In this document: positions 23,792-32,925 of the stretch, piece by piece | Layout of the letters: the number at the start of each line of letters is the position of its first letter | Position numbering within the stretch: position 1 is the stretch's first letter | NCBI RefSeq assembly: GCF_003063545.1 | Contig: NZ_NESD01000001.1 | Coordinates: 682,001-746,000, forward strand | DNA from: Limnohabitans sp. Jir61 | GTDB taxonomy: Bacteria; Pseudomonadota; Gammaproteobacteria; Burkholderiales; Burkholderiaceae_C | Reading direction: 5' to 3' | Length of the DNA stretch: 64,000 nt | The notes under the pieces: model-generated | The model's database searches: none | What the model saw: only the letters and a program-made list of their open reading frames with translations | Told to the model about the DNA's origin: nothing | Made by a program: the position numbers and the translations under genes

Positions 23792-24139
23792 TTAGGCGTG
23801 TGCGAGTACCTGCTTCATCACGTCACCGACTTGGGCAAAGTAGTCGTGAGCGACTTGCGTAGGGACTAAGTATTTGGTGCGGCGATTTTTACCTTCAAAC
23901 ACGGTGTCGATCATGCCGATCTCGCGCAGTTGGTCAATTTTTCGATGCAGTGTTGCAGGCGATGCAATACTGCTCAAAGCCATGGCGTCAGTGACCGTTA
24001 AGGGTTTTTCCTCTGCATGACGAACAGCGATCACTTCGAGAAGTTTTTTTGCATCCAAGTCCATCACAGGGGCGTGTTCTGCTCCATCCAAGGCATGAAT
24101 GAGATTCAGAAAACGCAGATAGATTTGCTTAGAGTCCAT
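23792..24139 (-). CDS. Winged-helix (MarR-like) transcriptional regulator
   Basis: This protein of about 115 residues has the winged-helix core LTVTDAMALSSIASPATLHRKIDQLREIGMI, followed by a wing containing KNRRTKYLVPT. The start at 24139 (MDSKQIYLRFL) resembles relatives in Comamonadaceae; the ATG at 24163 is an alternative, and neither has a strong ribosome-binding site. A perfect ATACAA/TTGTAT dyad just upstream (24173-24187) suggests autoregulation. The ligand and regulon are unknown. Confidence 0.7.
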   Translation of the reverse strand: MDSKQIYLRFLNLIHALDGAEHAPVMDLDAKKLLEVIAVRHAEEKPLTVTDAMALSSIASPATLHRKIDQLREIGMIDTVFEGKNRRTKYLVPTQVAHDYFAQVGDVMKQVLAHA

Positions 24140-24172
24140 GTTTAGGTATGTCTTTCCATGCATAAGTTACGC

Positions 24173-24187
24173 ATACAAGGATTGTAT
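24173..24187. promoter_or_regulatory. Operator-like dyad upstream of the winged-helix gene
   Basis: ATACAA-GGA-TTGTAT is a perfect 6-bp inverted repeat located 10-35 bp upstream of the possible starts. Its spacing fits a dimeric winged-helix regulator. Assignment to the adjacent gene is inference. Confidence 0.4.
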
Positions 24188-24249
24188 ACATAGATCCTGT
24201 TAAAAAATAAGCAAAACCACGTAGACCTTCATTTTTAAAGGCTTTGACG

Positions 24250-25728
24250 TTATTTGAGGATGTCACCCAAGCAGAGGTATTTCATCTCTAAGTACTCATC
24301 CATGCCGTGGCTAGAGCCCTCGCGACCAAGGCCTGATTGCTTCACGCCGCCAAAGGGCACGTGTTCTGTGGCGATGACGCCCACATTGATGCCCACCATG
24401 CCGTACTCCAACGCTTCGCTCACACGGTAGATGCGGCCAATGTCACGGCTGTAGAAGTAGCTGGCCAAACCAAATTCGGTATTGTTGGCGGCATCCACGG
24501 CTTCTTGCTCTTTGTGAAAGCGAAACACGGGAGCGAACGGGCCAAAGGTTTCTTCACGGGCGCACAGCATGTCGGCGCGGGCGTCGGCAATGACGGTAGG
24601 TTCAAAGAACTGACCGTCTAGTTTGTGGCCACCCACCATGACCCTGCCGCCTTTAGCGATGGCGTCTTGCACATGGCGTGCAACCTTTTCAACGGCCGCG
24701 TCTTCAATCAGCGGGCCTTGCACCACGCCCTCATCAAAGCCGTTACCCACTTTGAGGGTTTTGACTTTGGCCGAGAACTTTTGCACAAACTCGTCGTACA
24801 CGGCGTCTTGCACGTAAATGCGGTTGGCGCACACGCAGGTTTGACCAGCGTTGCGGTATTTGCTGGCCATTGCGCCTTCCACGGCGCTGTCAATGTCGGC
24901 ATCGTCAAACACGATAAAGGGTGCGTTGCCACCTAACTCGAGAGCGAGCTTCTTGATGCTGGGTGCAGACTGTGCCATCAAGATGCGGCCTACTTCGGTG
25001 GAGCCGGTAAAGCTGATGTGGCGCACGATGTCGCTGCTGCAAAACACTTTGCCAATGGCAATGCTGTTGTCGCTGTCGGCCGTGATGATGTTCACCACGC
25101 CTGCTGGAATGCCAGCGCGAATGGCCAACTCAGCAGCAGCCAGGGCGGTGAGGGGGGTTAGTTCGGCGGGTTTGATGACCACGGGGCAGCCAGCAGCCAA
25201 GGCAGGTGCCACTTTGCGGGTGATCATGGCCAGTGGGAAGTTCCACGGTGTGATGGCGGCGCACACGCCGATGGGCTGCTTGAGCACCATCAAGCGGCGG
25301 TTGTTGTCAAACTGGGGCAGGGTTTCGCCGTTGACGCGCTTGGCTTCTTCGGCAAACCACTCGACAAAGCTCGCGCCGTAGGCCACTTCGCCTTTGGCTT
25401 CGGCAAAGGGCTTGCCTTGCTCGGCGGTCATGATGCGGCCGAGGTCTTCCTGATTCGCCATAAGCAGGTCGAACCACTTGCGCAGGAGGATGCTGCGCTC
25501 TTTGCCGGTTTTGCTGCGCCATGCAGGCCATGCTGCATTGGCCGCATCAAGGGCTGCTTCGGCGTCTTTGGCGGTGAGGTTGGCGACATCGGCCAGCTTT
25601 TTGCCGGTGGCGGGGTCATGCACATCAAAACGGCTGGCCCCTTGCACCCAATGGCCGTTGATCAAGGCATCGGTCTTGAGCAAAGTAGGGTCGTTGAGCA
25701 AAGAAAGAGGCGCTGTCTTCATGTCCAT
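24250..25728 (-). CDS. gabD: NAD(P)-dependent succinate-semialdehyde dehydrogenase
   Basis: This 492-residue aldehyde dehydrogenase oxidises succinate semialdehyde to succinate in 4-aminobutyrate and related catabolism. The catalytic Glu is in LALELGGNAPFIV and the nucleophilic Cys in GQTCVCANRIYV, where the CVC arrangement is typical of GabD. The cofactor-binding block PWNFPLAMITRKVAPALAAGC and the end block VPFGGVKQSGLGREGS match the SSADH subgroup. The start at 25728 has GGAG 8 bp upstream. It stands alone, without gabT nearby. It is divergent from alaS. Confidence 0.92.
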   Translation of the reverse strand: MDMKTAPLSLLNDPTLLKTDALINGHWVQGASRFDVHDPATGKKLADVANLTAKDAEAALDAANAAWPAWRSKTGKERSILLRKWFDLLMANQEDLGRIMTAEQGKPFAEAKGEVAYGASFVEWFAEEAKRVNGETLPQFDNNRRLMVLKQPIGVCAAITPWNFPLAMITRKVAPALAAGCPVVIKPAELTPLTALAAAELAIRAGIPAGVVNIITADSDNSIAIGKVFCSSDIVRHISFTGSTEVGRILMAQSAPSIKKLALELGGNAPFIVFDDADIDSAVEGAMASKYRNAGQTCVCANRIYVQDAVYDEFVQKFSAKVKTLKVGNGFDEGVVQGPLIEDAAVEKVARHVQDAIAKGGRVMVGGHKLDGQFFEPTVIADARADMLCAREETFGPFAPVFRFHKEQEAVDAANNTEFGLASYFYSRDIGRIYRVSEALEYGMVGINVGVIATEHVPFGGVKQSGLGREGSSHGMDEYLEMKYLCLGDILK

Positions 25729-25817
25729 AAGGGTCTCCAAATTTATTTACCCAGAGCATACCGCTGCCCCAGTGCCCGCGATGACTCTGGGGTGACACCG
25801 AAACCTATAATTTGAGG

Positions 25818-28442
25818 ATGACTACACCCAAATTCACCGTCGCTGATATTCGCAAAACATTCTTGGACTTCTTCGAGTCCAAAGGCCACACCGTGGTGGC
25901 CTCTAGCCCATTGGTACCGGGCAATGACCCCACCTTGATGTTCACCAACTCGGGCATGGTCCAGTTCAAAGACGTGTTCTTGGGCGAAGACAAGCGCTCC
26001 TACGTGCGTGCCGCATCAGTGCAAGCCTGTTTGCGCGCCGGTGGCAAACACAACGATTTGGAAAACGTGGGCTACACCGCGCGCCACCACACCTTCTTCG
26101 AAATGTTGGGCAACTGGTCGTTTGGCGACTACTTCAAACGCGAATCGCTCAAATGGGCGTGGGAGTTGTTGACCGAGGTCTACAAGCTGCCAGCCGACCG
26201 TTTGCTGGCCACCGTCTACCAAGAAGACGACGAAGCCTATGACATTTGGACCAAAGAAATTGGCCTGCCACCCGAGCGCGTGATTCGCATTGGCGACAAC
26301 AAAGGTGGCCGCTACAAGAGCGACAACTTCTGGATGATGGCCGACACGGGCCCTTGCGGCCCTTGCTCTGAAATCTTCTACGACCACGGCGACCACATCC
26401 CTGGCGGCCCTCCTGGCAGCCCTGATGAAGACGGCGACCGCTTCATCGAAATTTGGAACAACGTGTTCATGCAGTTCAACATGGCCGAAGACGGCAGCGT
26501 CACGCGCTTGCCCGCGCCTTGTGTGGATACAGGCATGGGCCTGGAGCGTTTGGCTGCCATCTTGCAGCACGTGCACAGCAACTACGAAATCGACATCTTT
26601 GATGCCCTCATCAAAGCCGCTGCACGCGAAACTGGTTGCCAAGACTTAGGCCACAAGAGCCTGCGCGTGATTGCCGACCACATCCGTGCCACCTCGTTCT
26701 TGGTGAGCGATGGCGTGGTGCCTAGCAACGAAGGCCGTGGTTATGTGCAACGCCGTATCATCCGCCGCGCCATTCGCCACGGGTATTTGTTGGGCCAGAA
26801 AAAACCGTTCTTCCACAAGCTCGTGCCTGACTTGGTCAAGCTCATGGGCGATGCGTACCCCAACATGGCTTCACAGGCTGAACGCATTGCGTCGGTGTTG
26901 AAGGCTGAAGAAGAACGCTTCTTTGAAACCCTCGAAGTGGGCATGTCAATTTTGGATGCCGCATTGCAAGGTGGCGCAAAAGTGTTGCCGGGCGAAGTGG
27001 CGTTCAAGCTGCACGACACCTATGGCTTCCCACTCGACTTGTCGGCCGACGTGTGCCGCGAGCGGGACTTAAGCGTTGACGAAGCAGGCTTTGCAGCTGC
27101 GATGGAAAAACAAAAGAGCCAAGCCCGCGCCGCAGGCAAGTTCAAGATGGACAAGGCTTTGGAGTACACCGGCGCAGGCAATGCGTTTGTGGGCTATGAC
27201 GATCTCAAAGCGACTGCCAAAGTGGTGGCGGTGTATTTGGATGGCAACTCTGTGGCCGAACTCAAGCACGGCCAATCAGGCGTGGTGGTGTTAGACACCA
27301 CACCGTTCTACGCCGAGAGCGGCGGTCAAGTGGGCGATGCTGGCGTGTTGGTCAGCGGCTCTGCCAGCTTTGCAGTGGAAGACACCTTGAAGATCAAAGC
27401 CGATGTCTACGGCCACCACGGCACTTTGACTCAAGGCACTTTGGCCGTGGGCGACCACGTGGATGCGCAAGTCGACACGCAAGTGCGCGCTGCGACCGTG
27501 CGCAACCACTCCGCCACCCATTTGATGCACAAAGCCTTGCGCGAAGTGCTGGGCGATCACGTGCAACAAAAAGGCAGCTTGGTGAATGCCGAACGCACAC
27601 GTTTTGACTTTGCGCATAACGCACCCGTGACGGATGCGCAGATTCGCGAGATCGAAGCCAAGGTCAACGCCGAAATTTTGGCTAACGCCGCGGCACAAGC
27701 GCGTGTGATGGACATCGAATCCGCTCAAAAAACCGGCGCCATGATGTTGTTCGGCGAGAAGTACGGCGAGACCGTGCGCGTGCTCGACATTGGTTCCAGC
27801 CGCGAGTTGTGCGGTGGCACACACGTCAAAGCGACAGGCGACATTGGCTTGTTCAAAGTGGTGGCCGAAGGTGGCGTAGCAGCTGGCGTGCGCCGTATTG
27901 AAGCTGTCACAGGTGCCAATGCGCTGGCTTATTTGCAGTCGCTCGAAGACTCAGTAGCCCAAGCGGCTGGCGCACTCAAAGCCCCACCTACCGAGCTCAA
28001 CTCACGTTTGGCCCAAGTGTTGGAGCAAGTCAAAACGCTCGAAAAAGAAGTGTCAGCCCTCAAAGGCAAAGTGGCTTCTGCGCAAAGCGACGAATTGCTG
28101 ACGCAAGCCGTGGACATCAAAGGCACCAAGCTTTTGGTGGCCAAGCTCGAAGGGGCTGACGCCAAAACTTTGCGCGACACCATGGACAAGCTCAAAGACA
28201 AGATGAAGTCTGCCGTCATCGTGTTGGCTGCTGTGGACGGCGAGAAGGTCAACATCGCCGCTGGCGTGACCGCTGATAACACAGGCAAAGTCAAAGCGGG
28301 CGAGATGGCCAACTTTGTGGCTCAGCAAGTCGGCGGCAAAGGCGGTGGCAAGCCTGACATGGCGATGGCTGGCGGCACCGATGCCGCGGCTTTGCCCAAG
28401 GCTTTGGCCAGCGTGCAAGCTTGGGTGACTGAGCGCTTGTGA
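25818..28442 (+). CDS. alaS: Alanyl-tRNA synthetase
   Basis: This 874-residue class II synthetase charges tRNA-Ala and edits mischarged Ser/Gly. The catalytic core starts with [13 protein letters not shown], and [12 protein letters not shown] lies in the motif region. The editing domain has the zinc ligands HSATHLMH and [10 protein letters not shown]. The C-terminal DHHA1-like domain ([14 protein letters not shown]) is present. GAGG directly precedes the ATG at 25818, so a TTG six bases upstream is not preferred. The stop overlaps the next gene's ATG, and an intrinsic terminator lies 35 bp beyond. Confidence 0.98.
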   Translation: MTTPKFTVADIRKTFLDFFESKGHTVVASSPLVPGNDPTLMFTNSGMVQFKDVFLGEDKRSYVRAASVQACLRAGGKHNDLENVGYTARHHTFFEMLGNWSFGDYFKRESLKWAWELLTEVYKLPADRLLATVYQEDDEAYDIWTKEIGLPPERVIRIGDNKGGRYKSDNFWMMADTGPCGPCSEIFYDHGDHIPGGPPGSPDEDGDRFIEIWNNVFMQFNMAEDGSVTRLPAPCVDTGMGLERLAAILQHVHSNYEIDIFDALIKAAARETGCQDLGHKSLRVIADHIRATSFLVSDGVVPSNEGRGYVQRRIIRRAIRHGYLLGQKKPFFHKLVPDLVKLMGDAYPNMASQAERIASVLKAEEERFFETLEVGMSILDAALQGGAKVLPGEVAFKLHDTYGFPLDLSADVCRERDLSVDEAGFAAAMEKQKSQARAAGKFKMDKALEYTGAGNAFVGYDDLKATAKVVAVYLDGNSVAELKHGQSGVVVLDTTPFYAESGGQVGDAGVLVSGSASFAVEDTLKIKADVYGHHGTLTQGTLAVGDHVDAQVDTQVRAATVRNHSATHLMHKALREVLGDHVQQKGSLVNAERTRFDFAHNAPVTDAQIREIEAKVNAEILANAAAQARVMDIESAQKTGAMMLFGEKYGETVRVLDIGSSRELCGGTHVKATGDIGLFKVVAEGGVAAGVRRIEAVTGANALAYLQSLEDSVAQAAGALKAPPTELNSRLAQVLEQVKTLEKEVSALKGKVASAQSDELLTQAVDIKGTKLLVAKLEGADAKTLRDTMDKLKDKMKSAVIVLAAVDGEKVNIAAGVTADNTGKVKAGEMANFVAQQVGGKGGGKPDMAMAGGTDAAALPKALASVQAWVTERL

Positions 28443-29050
28443 TGCGCATGAACGCAGGTTCTTACGACATGCAAACAAAGGCCCAACCCGTGTTGGGCCT
28501 TTTTATTGGCGTTTGCCTTGCTGTGTTGTCTTTGAGTTTTGTGCCCACCCAAGCATGGGCGCAGTTCGACAAAACTCCATGGCCTGCCAAAGTGGACACG
28601 CCCAAAATTGAAGCCATCGATTTGCAAGGCAAAGCTTGGACCACAGCTGAGCTAACAGGCAAAGTGGTAGTGCTCAACTTTTGGGCCACGTGGTGCGCAC
28701 CGTGCAAAGACGAACTGCCCACTTTGCAAACTCTGCATGACATCAGTGACAACCAAACCGTGGTGCTCACCATCAATGTGCGCGAGCCTGCTGCACGCGC
28801 GTCGCGTTACATGCAAAGCACGGGCATGACATTCCCTGTCATTTCTGACGCCAAAGGCGAACTCGCCAAACGTTGGGGTGTGGCGGTGTATCCCACCACC
28901 ATCCTCATCGCGCCCAATGGCCAAGCCCGTTGGCGCGTGGTGGGCGATGTGGACTGGAGCGGACCGCAGGCCAACGCGTGGTTGACTGAACTACGTCAAA
29001 ACGTTTCACCCGCTCAGCCGCCGTCAAAGGCAGCCACCCCCAAGCGATAA
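28442..29050 (+). CDS. TlpA/ResA-family periplasmic thioredoxin-like protein
   Basis: This is a thiol-disulfide oxidoreductase of about 202 residues with an N-terminal Sec signal (hydrophobic LGLFIGVCLAVLSLSF, cleavage near AWA-Q) and a thioredoxin fold. The active site is FWATWCAPCKDELP, with the cis-Pro in VYPTTIL. Family members reduce apocytochromes c or periplasmic proteins. The start is uncertain: an ATG at 28442 overlaps the alaS stop, an ATG lies at 28469, and a GTG at 28490 is possible. A strong terminator is embedded in the signal-peptide codons, an odd arrangement that would limit readthrough from alaS. Confidence 0.85.
   Translation: MRMNAGSYDMQTKAQPVLGLFIGVCLAVLSLSFVPTQAWAQFDKTPWPAKVDTPKIEAIDLQGKAWTTAELTGKVVVLNFWATWCAPCKDELPTLQTLHDISDNQTVVLTINVREPAARASRYMQSTGMTFPVISDAKGELAKRWGVAVYPTTILIAPNGQARWRVVGDVDWSGPQANAWLTELRQNVSPAQPPSKAATPKR
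28477..28507 (+). terminator. Intrinsic terminator of alaS, inside the downstream coding region
   Basis: The 8-bp GGCCCAAC/GTTGGGCC stem with a CCGT loop is extended by A-T pairs and followed by TTTTTATT. It starts 35 bp after the alaS stop and lies within the signal-peptide codons of the TlpA-like gene, so it must attenuate that gene if transcription comes from alaS. Confidence 0.85.
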
Positions 29051-29178
29051 TTGGCGTACCCCGCGCACTTTGCGCGAGGTGACCTGCCTTCGGGGCATGG
29101 GTGCTGCGAGATGTTTCATCTTGCTCATGCACTTTGTATGTGCCGACAGGTCTCACTCATTATTCGGAGCTCTCTTTC

Positions 29179-30303
29179 ATGACTCTCGTGCGTCGTTCCC
29201 TTCTCAAGGGGGCCGCAGCTGCGTGTGCCCTCAGTGGTGTGCCCAGCTTTGCTTTGGCCCAAACCTCATCTTCAGCTGCTCGCCGCTTTGAGCCACAAGC
29301 GGGCCAATGGCGCACGTTTGAAATCACCACCCGTGTGGATTTGGCTGACGCCAAAGGCGCTGCCTCACGCGTGTGGTTGCCAGTGCCCAGCATCAATTCC
29401 GATTGGCAGCGTTCGCTGGAAAGTAATTTCAGCAGCAACGGCACCTCACGCATGACCAGCGACGGTACCGAAGGTGCGCGCATGGTCTACACCGAGTTCG
29501 CCGCAGGCGTGACGCCGTTTGTTGAAGTGACCAGCCGCGTGCAAACACAAAGCCGTTTTGTGGATATCAGCAAACCAGCCGCTCAAGCGTTCACGCGCGA
29601 AGACGCTGGAACTTTGCACCACTACACCCGCGCCACCAAGCTGTTGCCCACCGACGGCATCGTGCGCACCACGGCTCTCAAAGCCACGCAAGGCGCAAAG
29701 ACTGACGCACAAAAAGCGCGTGCCATTTACGACTGGGTGGTGGCCAACGCCTGGCGTGAACCCAAGACACGTGGTTGCGGCGAGGGCGATATCAAAACCA
29801 TGTTGGAGACCGGCAACCTCGGCGGCAAGTGCGCTGATATCAACGCCTTGTTTGTGGGCCTGTGCCGCTCAGTCGGTGTGCCTGCACGCGATGTGTATGG
29901 CATTCGCTTGGTGCCTTCGGCCTTTGGCTACAAAGAGTTGTCGGGCAACCCCGCCAGCTTGAAAGGCGCGCAACACTGCCGCGCCGAGGTGTATTTGCAA
30001 GCCAACGGCTGGGTGGCGATGGACCCCGCTGACGTGGCCAAGGTCATGCGCATGGAAACCCCAGAGTGGATCAAGCGCACCGACAACGCCGTGGTGCAGC
30101 CCGTGTACAACCGCTTGTTCGGTGGCTGGGAAGGTAACTGGCTGGGCTGGAACACCGCGCACGATGTGGCTTTGCCCGGCAGCAAAGAAGACCGCTTGGG
30201 CTTCTTGATGTACCCCGTGGCTGAAACGGTGGATGGCCGCGCAGACTCATACGCGCCTGACACCTTCAAGTACCAAATCACGGCACGCGAAATCAAGGCG
30301 TAA
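29179..30303 (+). CDS. Tat-exported transglutaminase-like protein
   Basis: This 374-residue protein starts with a twin-arginine signal (LVRRSLLKGAAAACALSG, cleavage near ALA-Q). It has a transglutaminase/cysteine-protease-like domain: the nucleophile Cys in GGKCADINALFVGL, His in AQHCRAEVY and Asp in WVAMDPADV. Such periplasmic proteins are common in proteobacteria and mostly uncharacterised; the triad could support peptide hydrolysis or amide exchange. The ATG at 29179 with GGAG 9 bp upstream is chosen over an in-frame ATG at 29101, because the Tat motif follows the former directly. Confidence 0.85.
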   Translation: MTLVRRSLLKGAAAACALSGVPSFALAQTSSSAARRFEPQAGQWRTFEITTRVDLADAKGAASRVWLPVPSINSDWQRSLESNFSSNGTSRMTSDGTEGARMVYTEFAAGVTPFVEVTSRVQTQSRFVDISKPAAQAFTREDAGTLHHYTRATKLLPTDGIVRTTALKATQGAKTDAQKARAIYDWVVANAWREPKTRGCGEGDIKTMLETGNLGGKCADINALFVGLCRSVGVPARDVYGIRLVPSAFGYKELSGNPASLKGAQHCRAEVYLQANGWVAMDPADVAKVMRMETPEWIKRTDNAVVQPVYNRLFGGWEGNWLGWNTAHDVALPGSKEDRLGFLMYPVAETVDGRADSYAPDTFKYQITAREIKA

Positions 30304-30308
30304 CGTTT

Positions 30309-30346
30309 TTTCACAGCGCGATGCTCAAACGCATCGCGCTGTGAAA
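30309..30346. terminator. Perfect 16-bp hairpin between convergent genes
   Basis: The arms TTTCACAGCGCGATGC and its complement (30309-30324 and 30331-30346) flank a 6-nt loop. The structure overlaps the last codons and stop of the minus-strand pseudouridine synthase gene and begins 6 bp after the transglutaminase stop. It lacks a U-run on either strand, so its effect may be RNA 3'-end protection or factor-assisted termination. Confidence 0.5.
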
Positions 30347-31207
30347 CTCTCTGGCTTTACCCGTGACGGGGTCGGTGAACGCCACGCTTTTCGCCAGCAG
30401 CTGCAACGGGTTGCTGAAGTCTTCTTCCGCATCTGGCCCGCGCAACACGGTGGGATAAAACTGGTCACCCTCTAGCGGCAAGCCCAGCGCCATCATGTGC
30501 ACGCGCAGTTGGTGGCGTTTGCCACTGATGGGCTCTAGCTGGTACAGCGCACGCGTGCCTTTTGCTTTGAGCAGGCTGATGCGTGTTTCGCTGTTGGGCT
30601 CACCAGCTACCTCTTGGGTTCTGAAAAAAAGTTCGTCGGGTTGCAGACGGCTGGTGTGCGTGCGTGGCAGCTCAAGCGAAGGGTTGTACGCCGCCACAGC
30701 TTCGTACACCTTGTGCATTGCTTTGTCGCGAAATAGCGCGTGGTAAGCATCGCGGTCTTGCAGGCGCTTGCCAAACATCACGAGGCCAGCGGTTTCGCGG
30801 TCGATGCGGTGCAAGGGCACGAGGTCGTCGTTGCCTGTGAGGTGCTTGAGCTGGACCAACAGGCTTTGCTGCACATAGCGGCCCGCAGGTGTGACGGGCA
30901 TGAAGTGCGGTTTGTCCGCCACGATCAAGTGCTCGTCTTCAAACACGATGCTGGCCTTTTGGGGTAGCACAGGCTCGTTGGCAATGTGGCGGTAGTAGTA
31001 GAGTTTGGTGCGCGGTGTGTAGGTCTGTGTGGCCGCCACGGGCTGGGCCTCTTCGTTCAGCACCAAGCCATGTTCAAAGCGATGCAGCCACTCGTCACGC
31101 GAGATGTCGGGCATGCGCTCTAGTAAGAAGTCCAGCACCGTGGGCCAAGGCCCAACGGGCAGCGACACGCGGCTGGCGCCTACGCCGTTGCGCGTGGGGA
31201 TTCGCAT
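30311..31207 (-). CDS. RluA-family pseudouridine synthase
   Basis: This 298-residue RNA pseudouridine synthase has the catalytic Asp in LVPLHRIDRETAGLVMFG. The late block PISGKRHQLRVHMMALGLPL is typical. It may modify 23S rRNA or tRNA; the subgroup is not resolved. The start at 31207 (MRIPTRNG) lies 20 bp after trmB, making it the last gene of a minus-strand run with gluQ and trmB. Upstream in-frame codons overlap the trmB stop region and are not favoured. Its stop lies within a perfect hairpin. Confidence 0.9.
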   Translation of the reverse strand: MRIPTRNGVGASRVSLPVGPWPTVLDFLLERMPDISRDEWLHRFEHGLVLNEEAQPVAATQTYTPRTKLYYYRHIANEPVLPQKASIVFEDEHLIVADKPHFMPVTPAGRYVQQSLLVQLKHLTGNDDLVPLHRIDRETAGLVMFGKRLQDRDAYHALFRDKAMHKVYEAVAAYNPSLELPRTHTSRLQPDELFFRTQEVAGEPNSETRISLLKAKGTRALYQLEPISGKRHQLRVHMMALGLPLEGDQFYPTVLRGPDAEEDFSNPLQLLAKSVAFTDPVTGKAREFHSAMRLSIAL

Positions 31208-31227
31208 AGGCGTGGCTTTCAGACGCC

Positions 31228-31953
31228 TTAGACCTTGGTGAACACCAAGTCCCACACACCATGGCCGAGCTTCAAGCCACGGTTTTCAAACTTGGTGAGC
31301 GGGCGGTAGGCGGGCTTTTCGGCAAAGCCACTCGCGTCGGTGGCTGTGTTTTTGAGCAAAGGCTCGGCAGACACCACTTGCATCATTTGTTCCGCATACG
31401 GCTCCCAATCGGTGGCCAAGTGCAGGTAGCCGCCGGGCTTGATGTGTTTGGCCAAGCGGTTGACGAAGGCGCTTTGAATCAAGCGGCGCTTGTGGTGACG
31501 GCTCTTGTGCCAAGGGTCTGGGAAGAAGATGTGCACGCCGTCTAGGCTGTTTTCGCCCAGCATGTGGTCCATCACCTCCACTGCGTCGTGCTGCAAGATG
31601 CGGATGTTGCCAATGCTTTCTTCGCCGCAGCGCTTGAGCAATGCTCCCACGCCTGGGGCGTGAACCTCGCAGCACAAAAAGTTGTCGTCAGGGCGCGTGT
31701 GCGCAATCTTGGCCGTGGCGTCGCCCATGCCAAAACCGATTTCCAAAATCAATGGGGCAGAGCGGCCAAAGGCGGCAGCCACATCCAAACGCTCAGGTGT
31801 GTAGGGCACCAAAAACTTGGGGCCAAATTGTTCAAACGCCCGCACTTGGCCCGAACCCATGCGGCCAGCACGCAGCACATAGGTTTTGATGACGCGCATG
31901 AATGGGGCGTCAGTTATTGGGGTGTCGGGGGTGGTGGGCGTATCAGCAGTCAT
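31228..31953 (-). CDS. trmB: tRNA (guanine-N7)-methyltransferase
   Basis: This 241-residue SAM-dependent methyltransferase makes m7G46 in the tRNA variable loop. Motif [16 protein letters not shown], binds SAM, and [22 protein letters not shown] is the diagnostic TrmB block. The N-terminal 20 residues are Thr/Pro-rich and probably disordered. It lies between gluQ and an RluA-type synthase, forming a tRNA-modification group. Confidence 0.96.
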   Translation of the reverse strand: MTADTPTTPDTPITDAPFMRVIKTYVLRAGRMGSGQVRAFEQFGPKFLVPYTPERLDVAAAFGRSAPLILEIGFGMGDATAKIAHTRPDDNFLCCEVHAPGVGALLKRCGEESIGNIRILQHDAVEVMDHMLGENSLDGVHIFFPDPWHKSRHHKRRLIQSAFVNRLAKHIKPGGYLHLATDWEPYAEQMMQVVSAEPLLKNTATDASGFAEKPAYRPLTKFENRGLKLGHGVWDLVFTKV

Positions 31954-31980
31954 GGCAGCAAGTCTTTGAATAACCAGTGA

Positions 31981-32904
31981 TTATCGCGGGACTGGGCTGT
32001 CCATCTCTTGCCATGCTTTTGTCCACTCGGCTAACGCCTGCGCTATCGATGTGTCATCGCTGGGCTTGGGCAGGCCTAAGGCTTGCGCAGCAGTTTGCAG
32101 TGCCTTCAGTGGGTGGCTCGCATCAAAGGCGGTTGCGCCGTTTTGTTTGCTGAGCTTCTCGCCGTTTTCACCCAACACCAAGGGCGTATGCATGTAGCAA
32201 GGTGTAGCCAAACCCAACGCACGTTGCAACACGATTTGGCGTGCGGTGTTGTCGGTCAAGTCTTCCCCGCGCACGATGTGGGTGATGCCTTGCGCAGCAT
32301 CGTCCACCACCACGGCGAGTTGGTAGGCCCACAGGCCGTCGGCGCGGCGCAGCACGAAGTCGCCCACGTCCTTAGCCACGTCTTGTTGTTGGCTGCCTAG
32401 CAAACGGTCTTGCCAAGTGAGCGGTGTGTCGAGTTGCAACTCGTCGATGACGCGTTGCACATTCAGTCGCCATGCGCGTGCGGCTTTGCCATTCAAGCCG
32501 TCGCGGCATGTGCCGGGGTAGACCGCTGCTGTGTGGCGCTCACGCGTGTGACCCATCAGGGCTTGTGCGTCTTCAATCTCTTTGCGTGAGCAGCCGCAGG
32601 GGTAGGCCCAGCCTTTGGCGATCAAGCTATCGAGAGCCGCTTGGTAGGCATCGCTGCGTTGCGATTGCCACATCGCAGGCGCATCGGGCACAAGTCCGCA
32701 GGCGGCAAGCTGCTGAAGAATGAGTTGGTCTGCAGCTGTTATGCAGCGCGGTGCGTCCACGTCTTCGATGCGAACCAGCCATTGGCCGCCGTGGGCACGC
32801 GCGTCTAGCCAACTGGCGAGGGCTGCAACGAGCGAGCCCGCATGCAGCGGGCCCGTAGGGGAGGGAGCAAATCGACCGATGTAGCGCACAAGAACTTCAC
32901 GCAC
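31981..32904 (-). CDS. gluQ: Glutamyl-Q tRNA(Asp) synthetase
   Basis: This 307-residue GluRS paralogue lacks the anticodon-binding domain and glutamylates queuosine-34 of tRNA-Asp. The HIGH-like motif is in [15 protein letters not shown]. Zinc-binding cysteines lie in [10 protein letters not shown] and the later GTCRDG. The KMSKS-like motif is [10 protein letters not shown]. The start is GTG at 32904, with a second GTG (32889) nearer the conserved YIGRFAPS; either is possible. It is 27 bp upstream of trmB. Confidence 0.94.
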   Translation of the reverse strand: MREVLVRYIGRFAPSPTGPLHAGSLVAALASWLDARAHGGQWLVRIEDVDAPRCITAADQLILQQLAACGLVPDAPAMWQSQRSDAYQAALDSLIAKGWAYPCGCSRKEIEDAQALMGHTRERHTAAVYPGTCRDGLNGKAARAWRLNVQRVIDELQLDTPLTWQDRLLGSQQQDVAKDVGDFVLRRADGLWAYQLAVVVDDAAQGITHIVRGEDLTDNTARQIVLQRALGLATPCYMHTPLVLGENGEKLSKQNGATAFDASHPLKALQTAAQALGLPKPSDDTSIAQALAEWTKAWQEMDSPVPR

Positions 32905-32925
32905 GTCGCGCGTGCGTGAACCGTT

